From the NCBI GenBank assembly GCA_029891385.1, contig CM057235.1:20267120-20331119 (forward strand): 64,000 bases of DNA. Reading direction: 5' to 3'. This stretch comes from Erythroxylum novogranatense. Taxonomy: Eukaryota > Streptophyta > Magnoliopsida > Malpighiales > Erythroxylaceae. Within the stretch, counting starts at the first letter, position 1; each line of letters starts with the position of its first letter. This document shows, in pieces, positions 1 through 9,502 of this stretch. The position numbers and the translations under genes were made by a program. The notes under the pieces are model-generated. The model saw only the letters and a list, made by a program, of their open reading frames with translations. It searched no databases and had not been told where the DNA came from.

Positions 1-1129
1 TTCTCCTTTTTTTACTTAATGGACATACTTATTATATTTTAAAATTCATATTTATAAAGTTCTTTCAAATAGATAACATATACGTTCAAGAGTTAATTAC
101 GAGTTCTAAAGGCATATGCTTGAAACATAAATTCTTAGCATTAATGTAAGCTTATTTATTAAACTAATATATAAGTTGGAACATAGGGATTCAAACGATT
201 TATATTTTAAAATGTGACATTTCTAGTATAAGAGAAGAAAAGAAGATAATTTTATTCATGTTTTAAGTATCAAGCATCTATATTATATTTATATTATATG
301 CAATCAATGTAAGATAAAAAAAATTGGTAACAAATGTATCCATTTCATTATTCTTTTAGCTCAATTTTTTCTTCCTTACACTATAATCTCCTGATTAATC
401 CCCCAGTTCAAGGTCTTTTGCTTGCTCCCTCAACTCCTTCGATTTTATCCATATTTATGCATGGCATTGTATGGGTATCATGTATTGTTCCTCCCCTTCC
501 CTCACTTAATTTTTTCCATTCCCTCTCTAGTTTTTAGTATCTTACCCTTATCCTTTACCTTTTTTCTTCCTTTTCTTGCTCTCAATTTGCAAGGTGACCT
601 AAGTTCTTCAACTTGTCTTTCCATTGTATCTTTTTATTCATGGTTGCCCTCCATCTTGCTTTACCTATTCCTAGCTCTTCTCTATTCCTTGACATTGAAT
701 ATTTTTCATTCTATTTCATGTTCATCTATCTTGTTTCTTGTCATCCTTTGCTCCTTTTGCTTTTAATGTCCTTTTTTCCTTTTTCTAGTGAGTCTTTTTA
801 ATCATGTTCAGTTTCCTCCTCTTAGTATTCCATTCTTAACCCTAGTTATTTTATTTAGCTTTGATACCTCTTTGATTGTTGCCAAACATTTAGCTATTCC
901 CACCAAAGCAATTTAGAATCAATCCACAGCCCATATGCCTTGCTCTTATTGGTGTAACCAAATTCAAAAAGATCTGGTTCCAGGTTTTAGGAGATGATAT
1001 ACTATAGTAAAACCTCCATTACTTGCCTCCTAAATCTAATATTAGCAACCTCATATTTCACCTACATATAACCGTCTTGAAAGAGGGAGCATCCAAATGG
1101 GATACAAAAAAGCAACCCCCTATCTTTAG
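1..1129. other. AT-rich flank without a gene
   Basis: The first 1.1 kb is AT-rich with T-rich runs near 370-800. Open frames here are short, overlapping and dominated by Phe/Leu/Ser from pyrimidine runs, so I do not call a gene. No LTR end, hairpin or recognisable domain was found. Confidence 0.6.
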
Positions 1130-1203
1130 TTTTCAATACGTGGGCTAACAAGCAGCGGAAGAAACAATGTCCCTAAGAGGTTATGCATAATAAATATAGA
1201 ATC

Positions 1204-1320
1204 TTTCTTTTTAAATTTGACTCAATTGATCATGCCCAAAGGATTATTAAAGATGATGCATATCATTTTAACAACCAACCTCTCCTTTCCAAAGGTGGAA
1301 GTCAAGATTACTACTTATAA
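1204..1320 (+). pseudogene. LINE ORF1 fragment, DUF4283-like
   Basis: A short open stretch translates to FLFKFDSIDHAQRIIKDDAY followed by HFNNQPLLSK. This spacing (hydrophobic strand, then a helix with ID.A.RII..., then a W/H-F-N-PL segment) resembles the DUF4283 domain of plant LINE ORF1 proteins, which bind the element RNA. The expected downstream zinc knuckle is not recognisable. The start codon is lost and the stretch ends at a stop. The call rests on motif likeness plus its position about 1.1 kb upstream of the endonuclease signature, which fits LINE gene order. Confidence 0.5.
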
Positions 1321-2289
1321 AGATCAAGATGCAACAAATCTCTTTGGGTGTCAACACTCAAAATATTTAATTATAATATTAGACAACTAAAAGGATCAAC
1401 CATCTAACTAGCTTTCTCAGTAAGCTCCTCTATCTAGATGAAGCTACAATTATCCTATAGAAAGTTAATTATATGTGAGTTTGTGTCTTAATAAATACTC
1501 AAATCCTTTATCTAATATATCACTCTTATATGTCTGGATGAGAATGGGTCCTTATTCAAAGATTTAGTGTCTATCTCTTGTACTTGGAGGCAAAACCAAC
1601 CCAAATCCGTTAAAATTTGGTAACAAATGGTAGGAAATTATCTATTATTATAAACTCATAAATTTGGATATAGATGTAAACATCATGAATGGGAACTCAA
1701 TTGCCTATGAAGGACTAGATAAATAAGTTAAAATTTCATTTAAAGAGACTTCTGATTAAAAATATATAAAAAAGACTCTTCTAATTGATAAGATAGTATA
1801 AAGCTAACTTTTAAACTAGAGAACATAGAAGATGTTGCTCTTAGTTCAAAAGACTTAGAAGGAATGATGACTACTGTGTAAAGCTAACTTTTAAAACTCA
1901 ATAGTATTGTAGCACATGATGATTCCTTATAATCAATGAACTAAATAGAAATGGAAGAACTTCAGGAGCAAGGCACGAAAAATGTCTTTAAGAATAGAGT
2001 CAAAAGTAGATCCGAGTGAAAGAAAAGGATTTCCAAATCTCCTTTGAATTTATTATTATGTTAGCATAGGAGATTATAGGGCTAAACTACCCTAAAAAAT
2101 TTGGCTTTACAAGATTTTCTTAGTTCTGTTAAACCTTCTGTGGTTAGAATTTTTGAAACCAAGCTTAGGGAAGATAGATGCAAGAATTTGAACTTGTTCA
2201 AAAAGCACTAGAAAGTGATAAACAACCTTCAAAATCATTCTTACAAAAGAATAGTGATTTCTTTCAACCAGGAAAGGATTGAAATCTTA

Positions 2290-3200
2290 AAGTCAATAAT
2301 GGTGAGCAATTTATACAGCTCCAGATAAAGTAGCTTTTCATATAAGCTATGCATGTACCTATAACCATTACCTTTAAAGAACTAGTTTATGAGGCAGATT
2401 GAAAGGCTTATGAGTTTTAATATCTAGATCATACTTGGTGATTTTAATAGTATGTTGTATCCAAATTAAGCTAATGGCAACTCTTGCTTAAGAAATTACT
2501 CAGATGACTTCAAAGAATGCACTAGCTCAATCCAAATAACTTATATCAAGATAAAGTGATCCTTTTACACTTGTCCCATCAAACAAAAAGATTGATTTTT
2601 AAGAAAGAAGATTTATAGGGAACTAGGGAATGAACTTTGTTTCTTTGCATTTGCTAATAGCACTATCTTTTTCCATAATTATATTTTTTCTAATCACATT
2701 CCAAGATTTAGAATTTGCTAGGCTCTCTAAAAACTAGTCATCCATTTAGGTTAACAATATTCTAGTTCAACTGGAAGGATTTGAATAAGTTATCTTAAAG
2801 GGTATTAACTAAAAGATCAAAGGGCACAAGCTCTTTATATGCATGAGGAAAATCAATAAGATAAAGGAGGAGCTAAAAGCTCTTAACAAAAGGAAAACTA
2901 GTGACTCTCATCTTGCAGTCGCTAAAGCAAGGAAACGTTTTTATAATTTGCAGGTAAAATCTCTATCTTCCACCCATTGGCAAGAATCTGATTAAAAAGG
3001 AGAAAGAAACTTTATTAAACTACACACTAAGAGTTAGTAACAAATACCCTATGTAGAAACATAGAGCCCAAGTCTTATGGATCAAGGATGGTGATTAGAA
3101 TACTTCTTTTTTAATAAATATAATATTATAAGAAGGATTTCTAATATGATAATCTCTGTTAGGAGTAATCCACAATAAGGTTTACTAGAAGAAGCCTTTA
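2290..3200 (+). pseudogene. LINE ORF2 fragment: endonuclease and pre-RT linker
   Basis: The APE-like endonuclease of LINEs nicks target DNA to prime reverse transcription. The visible signature is IILGDFNSML at 2428-2457, followed by N.R/G-like residues and DDFKECTSSIQ, matching the conserved GDFN and DF..C segments. Stops interrupt it several times. Near 3063 the frame AQVLWIKDGD, stop, NTSFFNKYNIIRRISN corresponds to the conserved linker between endonuclease and reverse transcriptase. The reading frame changes between these blocks, so several indels have accumulated. The reverse transcriptase itself lies beyond the inserted foldback and copia element. Confidence 0.65.
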
Positions 3201-3226
3201 AGTATTTCTCTTAAACTCTTAGTACT

Positions 3227-3442
3227 TGGAAAGGGTGTCCCCCGCCGTCCAAGTATTGTGCCATTTGGTCTGCCAGGGTGAGGTTGCGACTCGAACCCCT
3301 GACCAAAGGGTTTTGTTGGCCTCAGGGTTACCCAGTGGTAAGAGGCGTGACCACGAGGCCAACAAAACCCTTCGTCGAGGTTCGAGTCGCAACTCACCTC
3401 GCGCACTAAATGGCACAATACTGACCATGGAAACCTCTCCAA
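3227..3442. repeat. Hairpin 1 of the foldback element
   Basis: The arms 3253-3323 and 3355-3421 are near-complementary over about 68 bases and contain ggttttgttggcctc and its complement. They are separated by a loop of about 30 bases. Weaker pairing continues outward to about 3227 and 3442. The plus strand carries an A-box-like TTACCCAGTGG at 3328-3338 and a B-box-like GGTTCGAGTCG at 3379-3389, about 40 bases apart as in tRNA genes. A second B-box-like copy sits on the minus strand in the left arm. Confidence 0.8.
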
Positions 3443-3454
3443 AGCGCCTTTTAG

Positions 3455-3627
3455 TTTGGGTGGGCCCGCACCATTGAGGTTTTGTCCCCTTTGGTCACGT
3501 CGGATTCTAGATTTAGCCCCTCCCTCGTGGGGAGTCGAACCTGTGACCTCAGGATTTTGTTGGGCTAAATCTAGAATCTGACGTGACCAAAGGGGACAAA
3601 ACCCAATAGTACGGGCCCCGCCCCAAA
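3455..3627. repeat. Hairpin 2 of the foldback element
   Basis: The arms 3455-3519 and 3561-3627 pair over about 65 bases with only a few mismatches; the core ccctttggtcacgt is perfectly mirrored. The loop of about 40 bases holds a minus-strand GGTTCGACTCCC (3530-3541), a perfect match to the tRNA B-box consensus. Such a stem could give rise to small RNAs if transcribed, which is inference only. Confidence 0.82.
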
Positions 3628-3631
3628 CCAG

Positions 3632-4559
3632 TGTTAAGTCAAAATGACTTTACATAAAAATGATTTTGATGTATAACAAACATAGTGAGATCAAATACAA
3701 GAAAACAAAACAATCAGACGTATCTGTATTTAATTCGGAGATGACGAAGATGACGTATCTGATTTAATTGGAGATGACGAAGATGACAAACATGAGGCGA
3801 AGTTGCAAGAAAACAATCGAGACGAGCGAAGTTGATAAAAGTCAAACACAGCGAAGTTGAAAAAGCGACGCAGACGCAGTAAATGACGCAGACGCAGACG
3901 CAGACGCAGAAAAGAAACAAACGCAAGAGTCGGGCTCGAGTTAGTTCTGAACTCAACTGATTAACTGCTTTTTAAAGATTCAAGATTCAAGAATCAAGAA
4001 GCGATTAGAGACGAAGGCTATAAATACAAGTCAAGTCAAAACTCAAGTGCTTGCTTCATTTTGAGAAAAATTACACAAAGCGAAAAAGCGATTAAGTGCG
4101 AATTAGTGAACGCTATCCTTCAGAATAGAGTGTTCAAATATTTTCGAAAAGAAAGTTGTACAGATAACTGCAGAGGCTAAATGTGAAAGAATACTGGTTG
4201 TAGAGACCTGAAGAGGCTCGTGAAAGAATACTGTAACGTTTGAAGAGATAGTGAAATCTCAGAAGAAACTCTGAGGACTGGACGTAGCCCACGGTTTGGG
4301 GTGAACCAGGATAAATCTGCGTGTCTACTACTCTCACTCTCTATCTCACTTTTAGTTTCAAAGTTGATCTTTATTTACTATTCATATACTTAGCATTGAA
4401 AAGTTTGATCAATCAGGATTATTAAGAAGTCTATAAAGAATCTTAATTCTAACAAGTAATTCTAAAAGATATTCAAAAAGGGGAATACACAATTCAACCC
4501 CCCCTTCTCGTGCATTCTATTGTGTTTTTAAGTGCTGTATTAACGTGTGATTCACTTCA
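3632..4559 (+). repeat. 5' LTR of copia A
   Basis: It starts tgttaagtcaaaatg and ends gattcacttca, and pairs with the copy at 11980-12910. It carries a short gacgca repeat run (about 3868-3909), a TATA box at 4019 and a C-rich run before the end. Promoter and polyadenylation functions are expected from the family. CAG and CTG at 4260-4262 and 4271-4273 read CGG and CG in the other LTR. Confidence 0.95.
4019..4026 (+). promoter_or_regulatory. Putative TATA box of the copia A 5' LTR
   Basis: The sequence tataaata lies in the context gaaggctataaatacaag and is conserved at 12366-12373 in the 3' LTR and, in different surroundings, in copia B (28986-28993). About 540 bp of LTR follows it, leaving room for an R/U5 region. 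Confidence 0.6.
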
Positions 4560-4560
4560 A

Positions 4561-4573
4561 TTAGTATCAAAGC
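4561..4573 (+). other. Primer-binding site of copia A
   Basis: ttagtatcaaagc begins one base after the LTR and is a two-base variant of TTGGTATCAGAGC, the initiator Met-tRNA site used by most plant copia elements. Copia B keeps the exact tggtatcagagc in the same place. Confidence 0.8.
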
Positions 4574-4616
4574 TTGGTATCCAAGAATCACTTTGGCGAA
4601 GTGTGGATTAAAGATA

Positions 4617-5640
4617 ATGGCGGAGTCACATGTATACATCGCTGAAGGAGCCTCAGTCACTAGACCTCCAGCATTCAATGGAGAAGACTATCATTACTGG
4701 AAAGATAGGATGCGTTTATTCATCGAATCTACACATGTAGACCTTTGGGACGTAATAGAGAATGGACCCTATATACCTGTAGATGACGAAGGTAGTTCTA
4801 TTCCACGAAGCAGATGGACGACTAATCAGAAAGCAAGAATACAACTGAATTCAAAGGCGAAATTTTTCTTAACGTGTGCCCTAAGTAGAAGCGAGTACGA
4901 CAAAGTGCATGGTTGCGACACAGCAAAAGAAATGTGGGACACATTGTCCATTGCTCATGAAGGCACAAGTCAAGTTAAGGAATCCAAGATAAGTATTCTT
5001 GTACATCAATATGAACTTTTCAGATGGAAGATGAAGAATCTATTGATCAAATGTTTGGAAGATTTCAAACAATTATCAATGGATTGAAAGCTCTTGGAAG
5101 GACATACAATAATCAAGATCACGTTCGCAAGATTCTAAGAAGTCTTCCTAAGAGATGGAGACCAAAAGTTACTGGCGGTCTGAAGCCAAAGACTTGAGCA
5201 TATTAAAGCTAGATGAGTTCTTGGGATCCTTAAAGATTCATGAAGTTGAACTCAACGCTGAAGATAAGCCCAAGCGAGAGAAGTCAATAAAGATCAAGGC
5301 TGGACAAAAGAATCATAAGACTCGAGAAGGAGGAAGTCATCAAACGCATTAAAATTGAAGAATCAAGGGATGACAACTCTAGCCAATCGATTCAGAATCG
5401 AGTGATGAAGATGACGAATTATCTTTCATTTCGGAAAGATAAGACACATGTGGAAGAAGAAGCCCGAAGTAACGGACATTCGAAAGAATGGAAAAGATGA
5501 AGCTAAGCCGAAAAGTCTTCTATCATTTGTTACGAGTGCAATCAGCTGGACACTACAAGTCCGAATGCCCTACTCTCAAGAAGAAACCCAAGAAGAGTAG
5601 AGAGGCAAGAAAAGCATGATGGCAACATGGGAGGACCTAG
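4617..5640 (+). pseudogene. gag: gag (capsid/nucleocapsid) of copia A, frameshifted
   Basis: Gag builds the virus-like particle that packages the element RNA. I prefer the start at 4617 (MAESHVYIAEGASVT) over the in-frame ATG at 4593 because copia B starts at the matching ATG. The first frame runs to 5087 and shows PAFNGEDYHYWKDRMRLFI, typical of copia gag N termini. The UBN2-type core continues in another frame at 5022-5167 (IDQMFGRFQTIINGLKALGR...ILRSLPKRW). A third frame to 5352 gives KDLSILKLDEFLGSLKIHE. A CCHC knuckle (CYECNQ...HYKSECP) lies near 5529-5575, with one frame break at a CTG in its middle. From about 5640 to 6127 only a degraded acidic/coiled spacer is seen. Confidence 0.88.
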
Positions 5641-6127
5641 ATTCATCTGAATCGAATCATGTGCTCGAGTCATCGAACATGCAAACATTTGCCTAATGGT
5701 AGGGAAGATAGTGATGAGGAGGTAAAATCCGACTACGAAAATTTGCATGATGCATATTCGAATCTGTTAGAAGATTCTCATGCTATTCGAAGCAGACAAG
5801 CCGTTGAAGAAAAGTATCTGAGAATATTAGAAATCTTGAGAAAATAGAGAGAAAAATATTTGCTTAAAAAGGGTTAGAAGTTAAAAGGAAACTTGTAGAG
5901 CGGATCGGATGAGATTAATCAACTCAAACCGAGGATCAAGAATCTATCTGCTGATCTAGTTACTTTCACGAGAGTACAAAGAAAATGAATGATATGCTAG
6001 GAAAATGTAGACATCCTAGTGATAAGATCGGATTAGGGTTTCTTGAAACAATACTCGGTCTCGTAATAAATTTGTCTCCCAAAAAGGAAGAAATAGGATA
6101 ACATATTTTAATCAACGTCCGAGTAAT

Positions 6128-6700
6128 ATGCATCAAAGATCATATCATGTGCATACTACTAACCATAAAGGACCCAAGAAAATTTGGGTACCAAGAAATA
6201 AAATAGTTTCTCCTGCAGATATCCTTCCTTGGAAGATACGACAAGCACCATTGGTATTTAGACAGTGGATGCTCGCGACACATGATGGGAAGAAGGTCTA
6301 TGTTCCTAGACCTTCAAGATAAGAAGGAGGATCGGTAACTTTCGGAGACAACCAATGAGGCAAAATCATTGGAATCGGAAAATAGGTAAAGATTCCTTTG
6401 CATGCATAAATAACGTACTGCTTGTTGATGGTCTAAAGCATAACTTGATTAGTGTGAGTCAGTTGTGTGATTCTGGTTTTATAGTTACATTCAATCAAAA
6501 TCTTTGTGAAGTCAAAAACAAAGATGGGTCTATACTTTTCTCTGCCAAGAGAAGAAACAACCTTTACAAAATCAACTTAGAAGATTTTCAAAGTCAAAAT
6601 ATCTCATGTTTTCTATCTTTTAAAGAAGAAAGACTAATCGACATAAAAGCTAGGTCATGTCTCTTTGAAACATATTTCAAAATTGGTAAAACATGATTTG
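6128..6700 (+). pseudogene. pol: Protease and GAG-pre-integrase domain of copia A
   Basis: The aspartic protease cleaves the polyprotein. Its active-site motif WYLDSGCSRHM is readable at about 6250-6285, in a different frame from the longer stretch before it. After a frame change, 6355-6696 is open and gives the protease end and the GAG-pre-integrase segment: INNVLLVDGLKHNLISVSQLCD, then FNQNLCEVKNKDGSILFSAK. This order, protease before integrase, defines copia. At least two frameshifts separate the parts. Confidence 0.85.
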
Positions 6701-7500
6701 GTAAGAGGTTTACCAAAATAAGTTTTGATAAAGAATTTTTCTGTGAAAATTGTTTGAAAGGAAAACAAGTTAAAACCTCTTTCTCTTACTAAAATTTTGT
6801 AACTTCTTGAAGACCTTTAGAACTATTTCATATGGATTTGTTTGGTCCTACAAGGACATTAAGTCTTAGCGAAAGAAATATGGACTTGTCATTGTTGATG
6901 ATTTTACTCGATTTTGTTGGATATTGTTTTATCACACAAAGATGAGTCTTTTAAGTACTTTAGAACTCTATCCGAAAAGTTACTGAAATGAAAAGGAATG
7001 TCTATAGCTAGTATCGGGAGTGATCATGGCGGAGAATTTAAGAATGAGAAGTTTAGAGTTTTACGTGAGGAGAATGGAATTTCCACAACTTCTCGACCCT
7101 AGAACTCCACAATGAATGGAGTTGTTGAGAGAAAGAATAAGACGATTCAAGAGATGGCAAGGACTATGCTATGTGAGACTAATCTTCCTAAGTATTTACG
7201 GAAGAATTTGTGAATACAGCATGCTATATTCAGAATAGGATCTTGTTGCGACCTATGTTGAAGAAAACTCCTTACGAGTTATGGAATGGAAGAAGACCAA
7301 GCATATCCTACTTTCATCCATTCGGTGCAAATGTTCCATTCGAATACGAGAGAGTCATTGGATAAATTCGATTCAAAGACCTATCCAGAATATTTCTAGG
7401 TTACTCATTATCGTCTAAGGCATTTCGAGTTTACAACCTGACTTCAAAGACTGTTGAAGAGACGATCCATGTCAAATTTGATGATAGTTCTCAAACCCAG
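6700..7500 (+). pseudogene. pol: Integrase of copia A
   Basis: Integrase inserts the cDNA into the host chromosome. A His/Cys finger region is recognisable near 6690-6780 (FCENCLKGKQVKTSF). The catalytic core shows HMDLFGPTRT (first Asp) near 6830, IGSDHGGEF (second Asp) near 7012, and ERKNKTIQEMART (Glu) near 7130. The C-terminal part has KKTPYELWNGRRP and FLGYSLSSKAFR followed by VKFDDSSQ, as in copia B. The stretch matching NGVVERK is broken at a site where copia B reads cagcagaatgg and this copy reads caatgaatgg, a CAG-centred difference. The frame is interrupted repeatedly. Confidence 0.85.
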
Positions 7501-7512
7501 AAGGAAGATGAC

Positions 7513-9205
7513 ATGGAGATTGAAGGTCCTTCAAAGAACCTAGATGATGCCTCGGAAACTCCCTCGTCAGACACTCATGAGAATAAGATTGAAGATATTC
7601 CAGAAACTATAGAACTAAGACGAGATTGGAAGTATAAAAGTTCTCATCCAGAAGAGTTAATTATCGGTGAGACCTCAGAAGACAAGGTCCAGATTCAGAC
7701 GAGAAGCTAATGTAGCTTTTATCTTTGAAGTAGAACCTAAGAAGGTTGACGAAGCTCTTCAAGACGAAGCTTGGGTGTTAGCCATGCAAGAAGAGCTGAA
7801 TCAATTCATAAGGAATAACGTCTGGTCCTTAGTTCCAAAACCTCATAAGAAATCCATTATAGGAACAAGATGGGTTTTCAAGAATAAGTTAGACGAATCA
7901 GGAAGAGTGAGTCGTAACAAGGCCAGATTAGTAGCACAAGGTTACAATCAGCAAGAAGGAATAGACTACAACGAAACATATGCTCCAGTAGCGAGACTTG
8001 AAGCTATAAGGATTTTGTTGGCATATGCAATCATCACGATATAAAGTTGTTTCGAGATGGATATTAAGAGTGCATTTACGAATGGCTTTATAGACGAAGA
8101 AGTCTATGTGAAACAACCTCCGGCTTTGAAGATGTTAAAATCCAGATTATGTCTATAGACTTCACAAAGCCTTATACTGCCCAAAGCAAGCCCTAGAGCT
8201 TGGTATGATCGTCTGAGTACCTTCTTAATAGAAAATGGTTTCAGCGAGAGGTCAAGTTGATAAGGCGCTCTTTAGAAAGAATTTTCGAATGATTTTATCT
8301 TAGTACGGATCTCGTTGATGATATTATCTTTGGTGCTACTACAAAAGAGTTGTGTTTAAAGTTTGAGAGACTAATGAAAGAGAATTTGAAATGAGTATAA
8401 TGGGTGAATTAAAGTTCTTTCTTGGGTTGCAAGTTAAGCGGACCAAGAAGATCTTCATTCATCAATGTAAGTATGTGAAAGAGTTGCTAAATAAGTTTGG
8501 CGTGAATAATGTGAAGCCAATGACAACTCGATGCATCCTTCAAACCTTTTGTCGAAAACGAACTTGGTAAGAAGGTGGATCAAACCCTATATAGAGGATG
8601 ATCGGTTCTTTATTGTATCTTCTGACAAGTAGACTGATATTACATTCGGTGTATGCTTGTGTGCAAGATTTCAAGCCGATCTAGAGAGTCTCATTTCTTG
8701 TTGTTAAAAGAATTTTGAGATATCTCGCAGTACTCTTGATCTTTGCTTAATGTTTGAGAAAGGTAAAGATTTCAAGTTAATCGGATCTTGTGATGCGGAC
8801 TTTGCCGGAGATAGAATCGAAAGAAAGAGCACAAGTGGAGGATGTCACTTTCTTGGAGGAAATCTAGTCTCTGGTCAAGCAAGAGACAAAGCTCAATTGC
8901 TCTATCAACCGTGAAGGAATACATGTCTCATGATTCTTTGTTCACGACGCCGTGTGAATCAAGTATCGACTTGAAGACTATTGATTAAGGAGGAGGAGAT
9001 TCCAATTTATTGCGACAACACCAAAGTCAATAAACTGTCAAAGAATCCAATTGACATTCGAGTAAAGCATATAGAAGTCGGACATCATTTCACGAGAGAC
9101 TACGTTCGAGAGAAAGGTGGTGCTTCTAAAGTTCGTTAAACAGAGCTTGATAGGCGGACATCTTCACTAAACCACCGAGTGAAGAACGTTTTGAAAGATA
9201 AGACG
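7513..9205 (+). pseudogene. pol: Reverse transcriptase and RNase H of copia A
   Basis: The longest intact piece, 7667-8044, contains [22 protein letters not shown], then [41 protein letters not shown] and [10 protein letters not shown], the classic copia RT N-terminal half. The catalytic box appears near 8315 as [10 protein letters not shown] (family YVDDIIFG). Fragments of the thumb ([12 protein letters not shown]) follow near 8405. RNase H is seen near 8790-8880 as SCDADFAGDRIERKSTSGGC, and the terminal signature ADIFTKPPSEERFE near 9157-9200 marks the end of pol. Frame breaks occur throughout. Confidence 0.88.
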
Positions 9206-9502
9206 CAATCTCAATATGGTGATGCTAAATGGCGCAAGTTAGGCTAAAATAACGTGAGAAACTAACGGCGTTATACGATGAGTTACAACTGGTAACTTTT
9301 CTCACAAGGAAGATTTTGGAGGAAATATCGATAAACTCGAGGTTCTTAATGATTCGAGAACCCATCACCATAACCTATAAGTAGATCAAGATGATATTAT
9401 AGCGATCTTTTCATCATCTCTGACGGTTCATTTCTACTTTACCAATTCTCTCAAAATCTTCTCACTCAAAAGCTTTCGGAAGATAATCTTTAGCTCTATA
9501 CA

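Larger units (their letters stand above)
1130..3220 (+). mobile_element. L1-type LINE relic, 5' part
   Basis: This is a decayed non-LTR retrotransposon read on the plus strand. In order it shows an ORF1-like stretch near 1204-1320, an endonuclease-like stretch around 2290-2800 with the motif LGDFNSML, and the linker before reverse transcriptase near 3063-3180 (VLWIKDGD, a stop, then NTSFFNKY), which matches the plant L1 pattern LKDGDxNTxFFH. It breaks off at 3220 where a foldback element begins, and the reverse transcriptase start resumes beyond copia element A at about 12916. Many in-frame stops show it is dead. The left border is an estimate because no target duplication was found. An Ingi/RTE-type LINE is less likely given the ORF1 domain. 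Confidence 0.72.
3227..3631. mobile_element. Foldback element made of two adjacent hairpins
   Basis: A GC-rich 0.4-kb block in AT-rich LINE sequence consists of two consecutive long inverted repeats. The six bases agtact stand just before it (3221-3226) and again at 12914-12919, directly after copia element A. This suggests a target duplication of the foldback element, later separated by the copia insertion, whose own duplication accag overlaps it by two bases. No coding capacity is expected. tRNA-type pol III box motifs occur in both hairpins, so a SINE-derived inverted dimer is an alternative to a non-autonomous DNA transposon. I cannot assign a family. Confidence 0.6.

Noticed and set aside
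334..801. Three overlapping small plus-strand frames
   Set aside because: Pyrimidine-run artefacts; no domain, no conserved motif, and frames overlap each other.
3320..3395. A tRNA gene in hairpin 1
   Set aside because: A- and B-box-like motifs are present, but no acceptor stem or convincing anticodon arm can be formed; the surrounding inverted repeat explains the sequence better.
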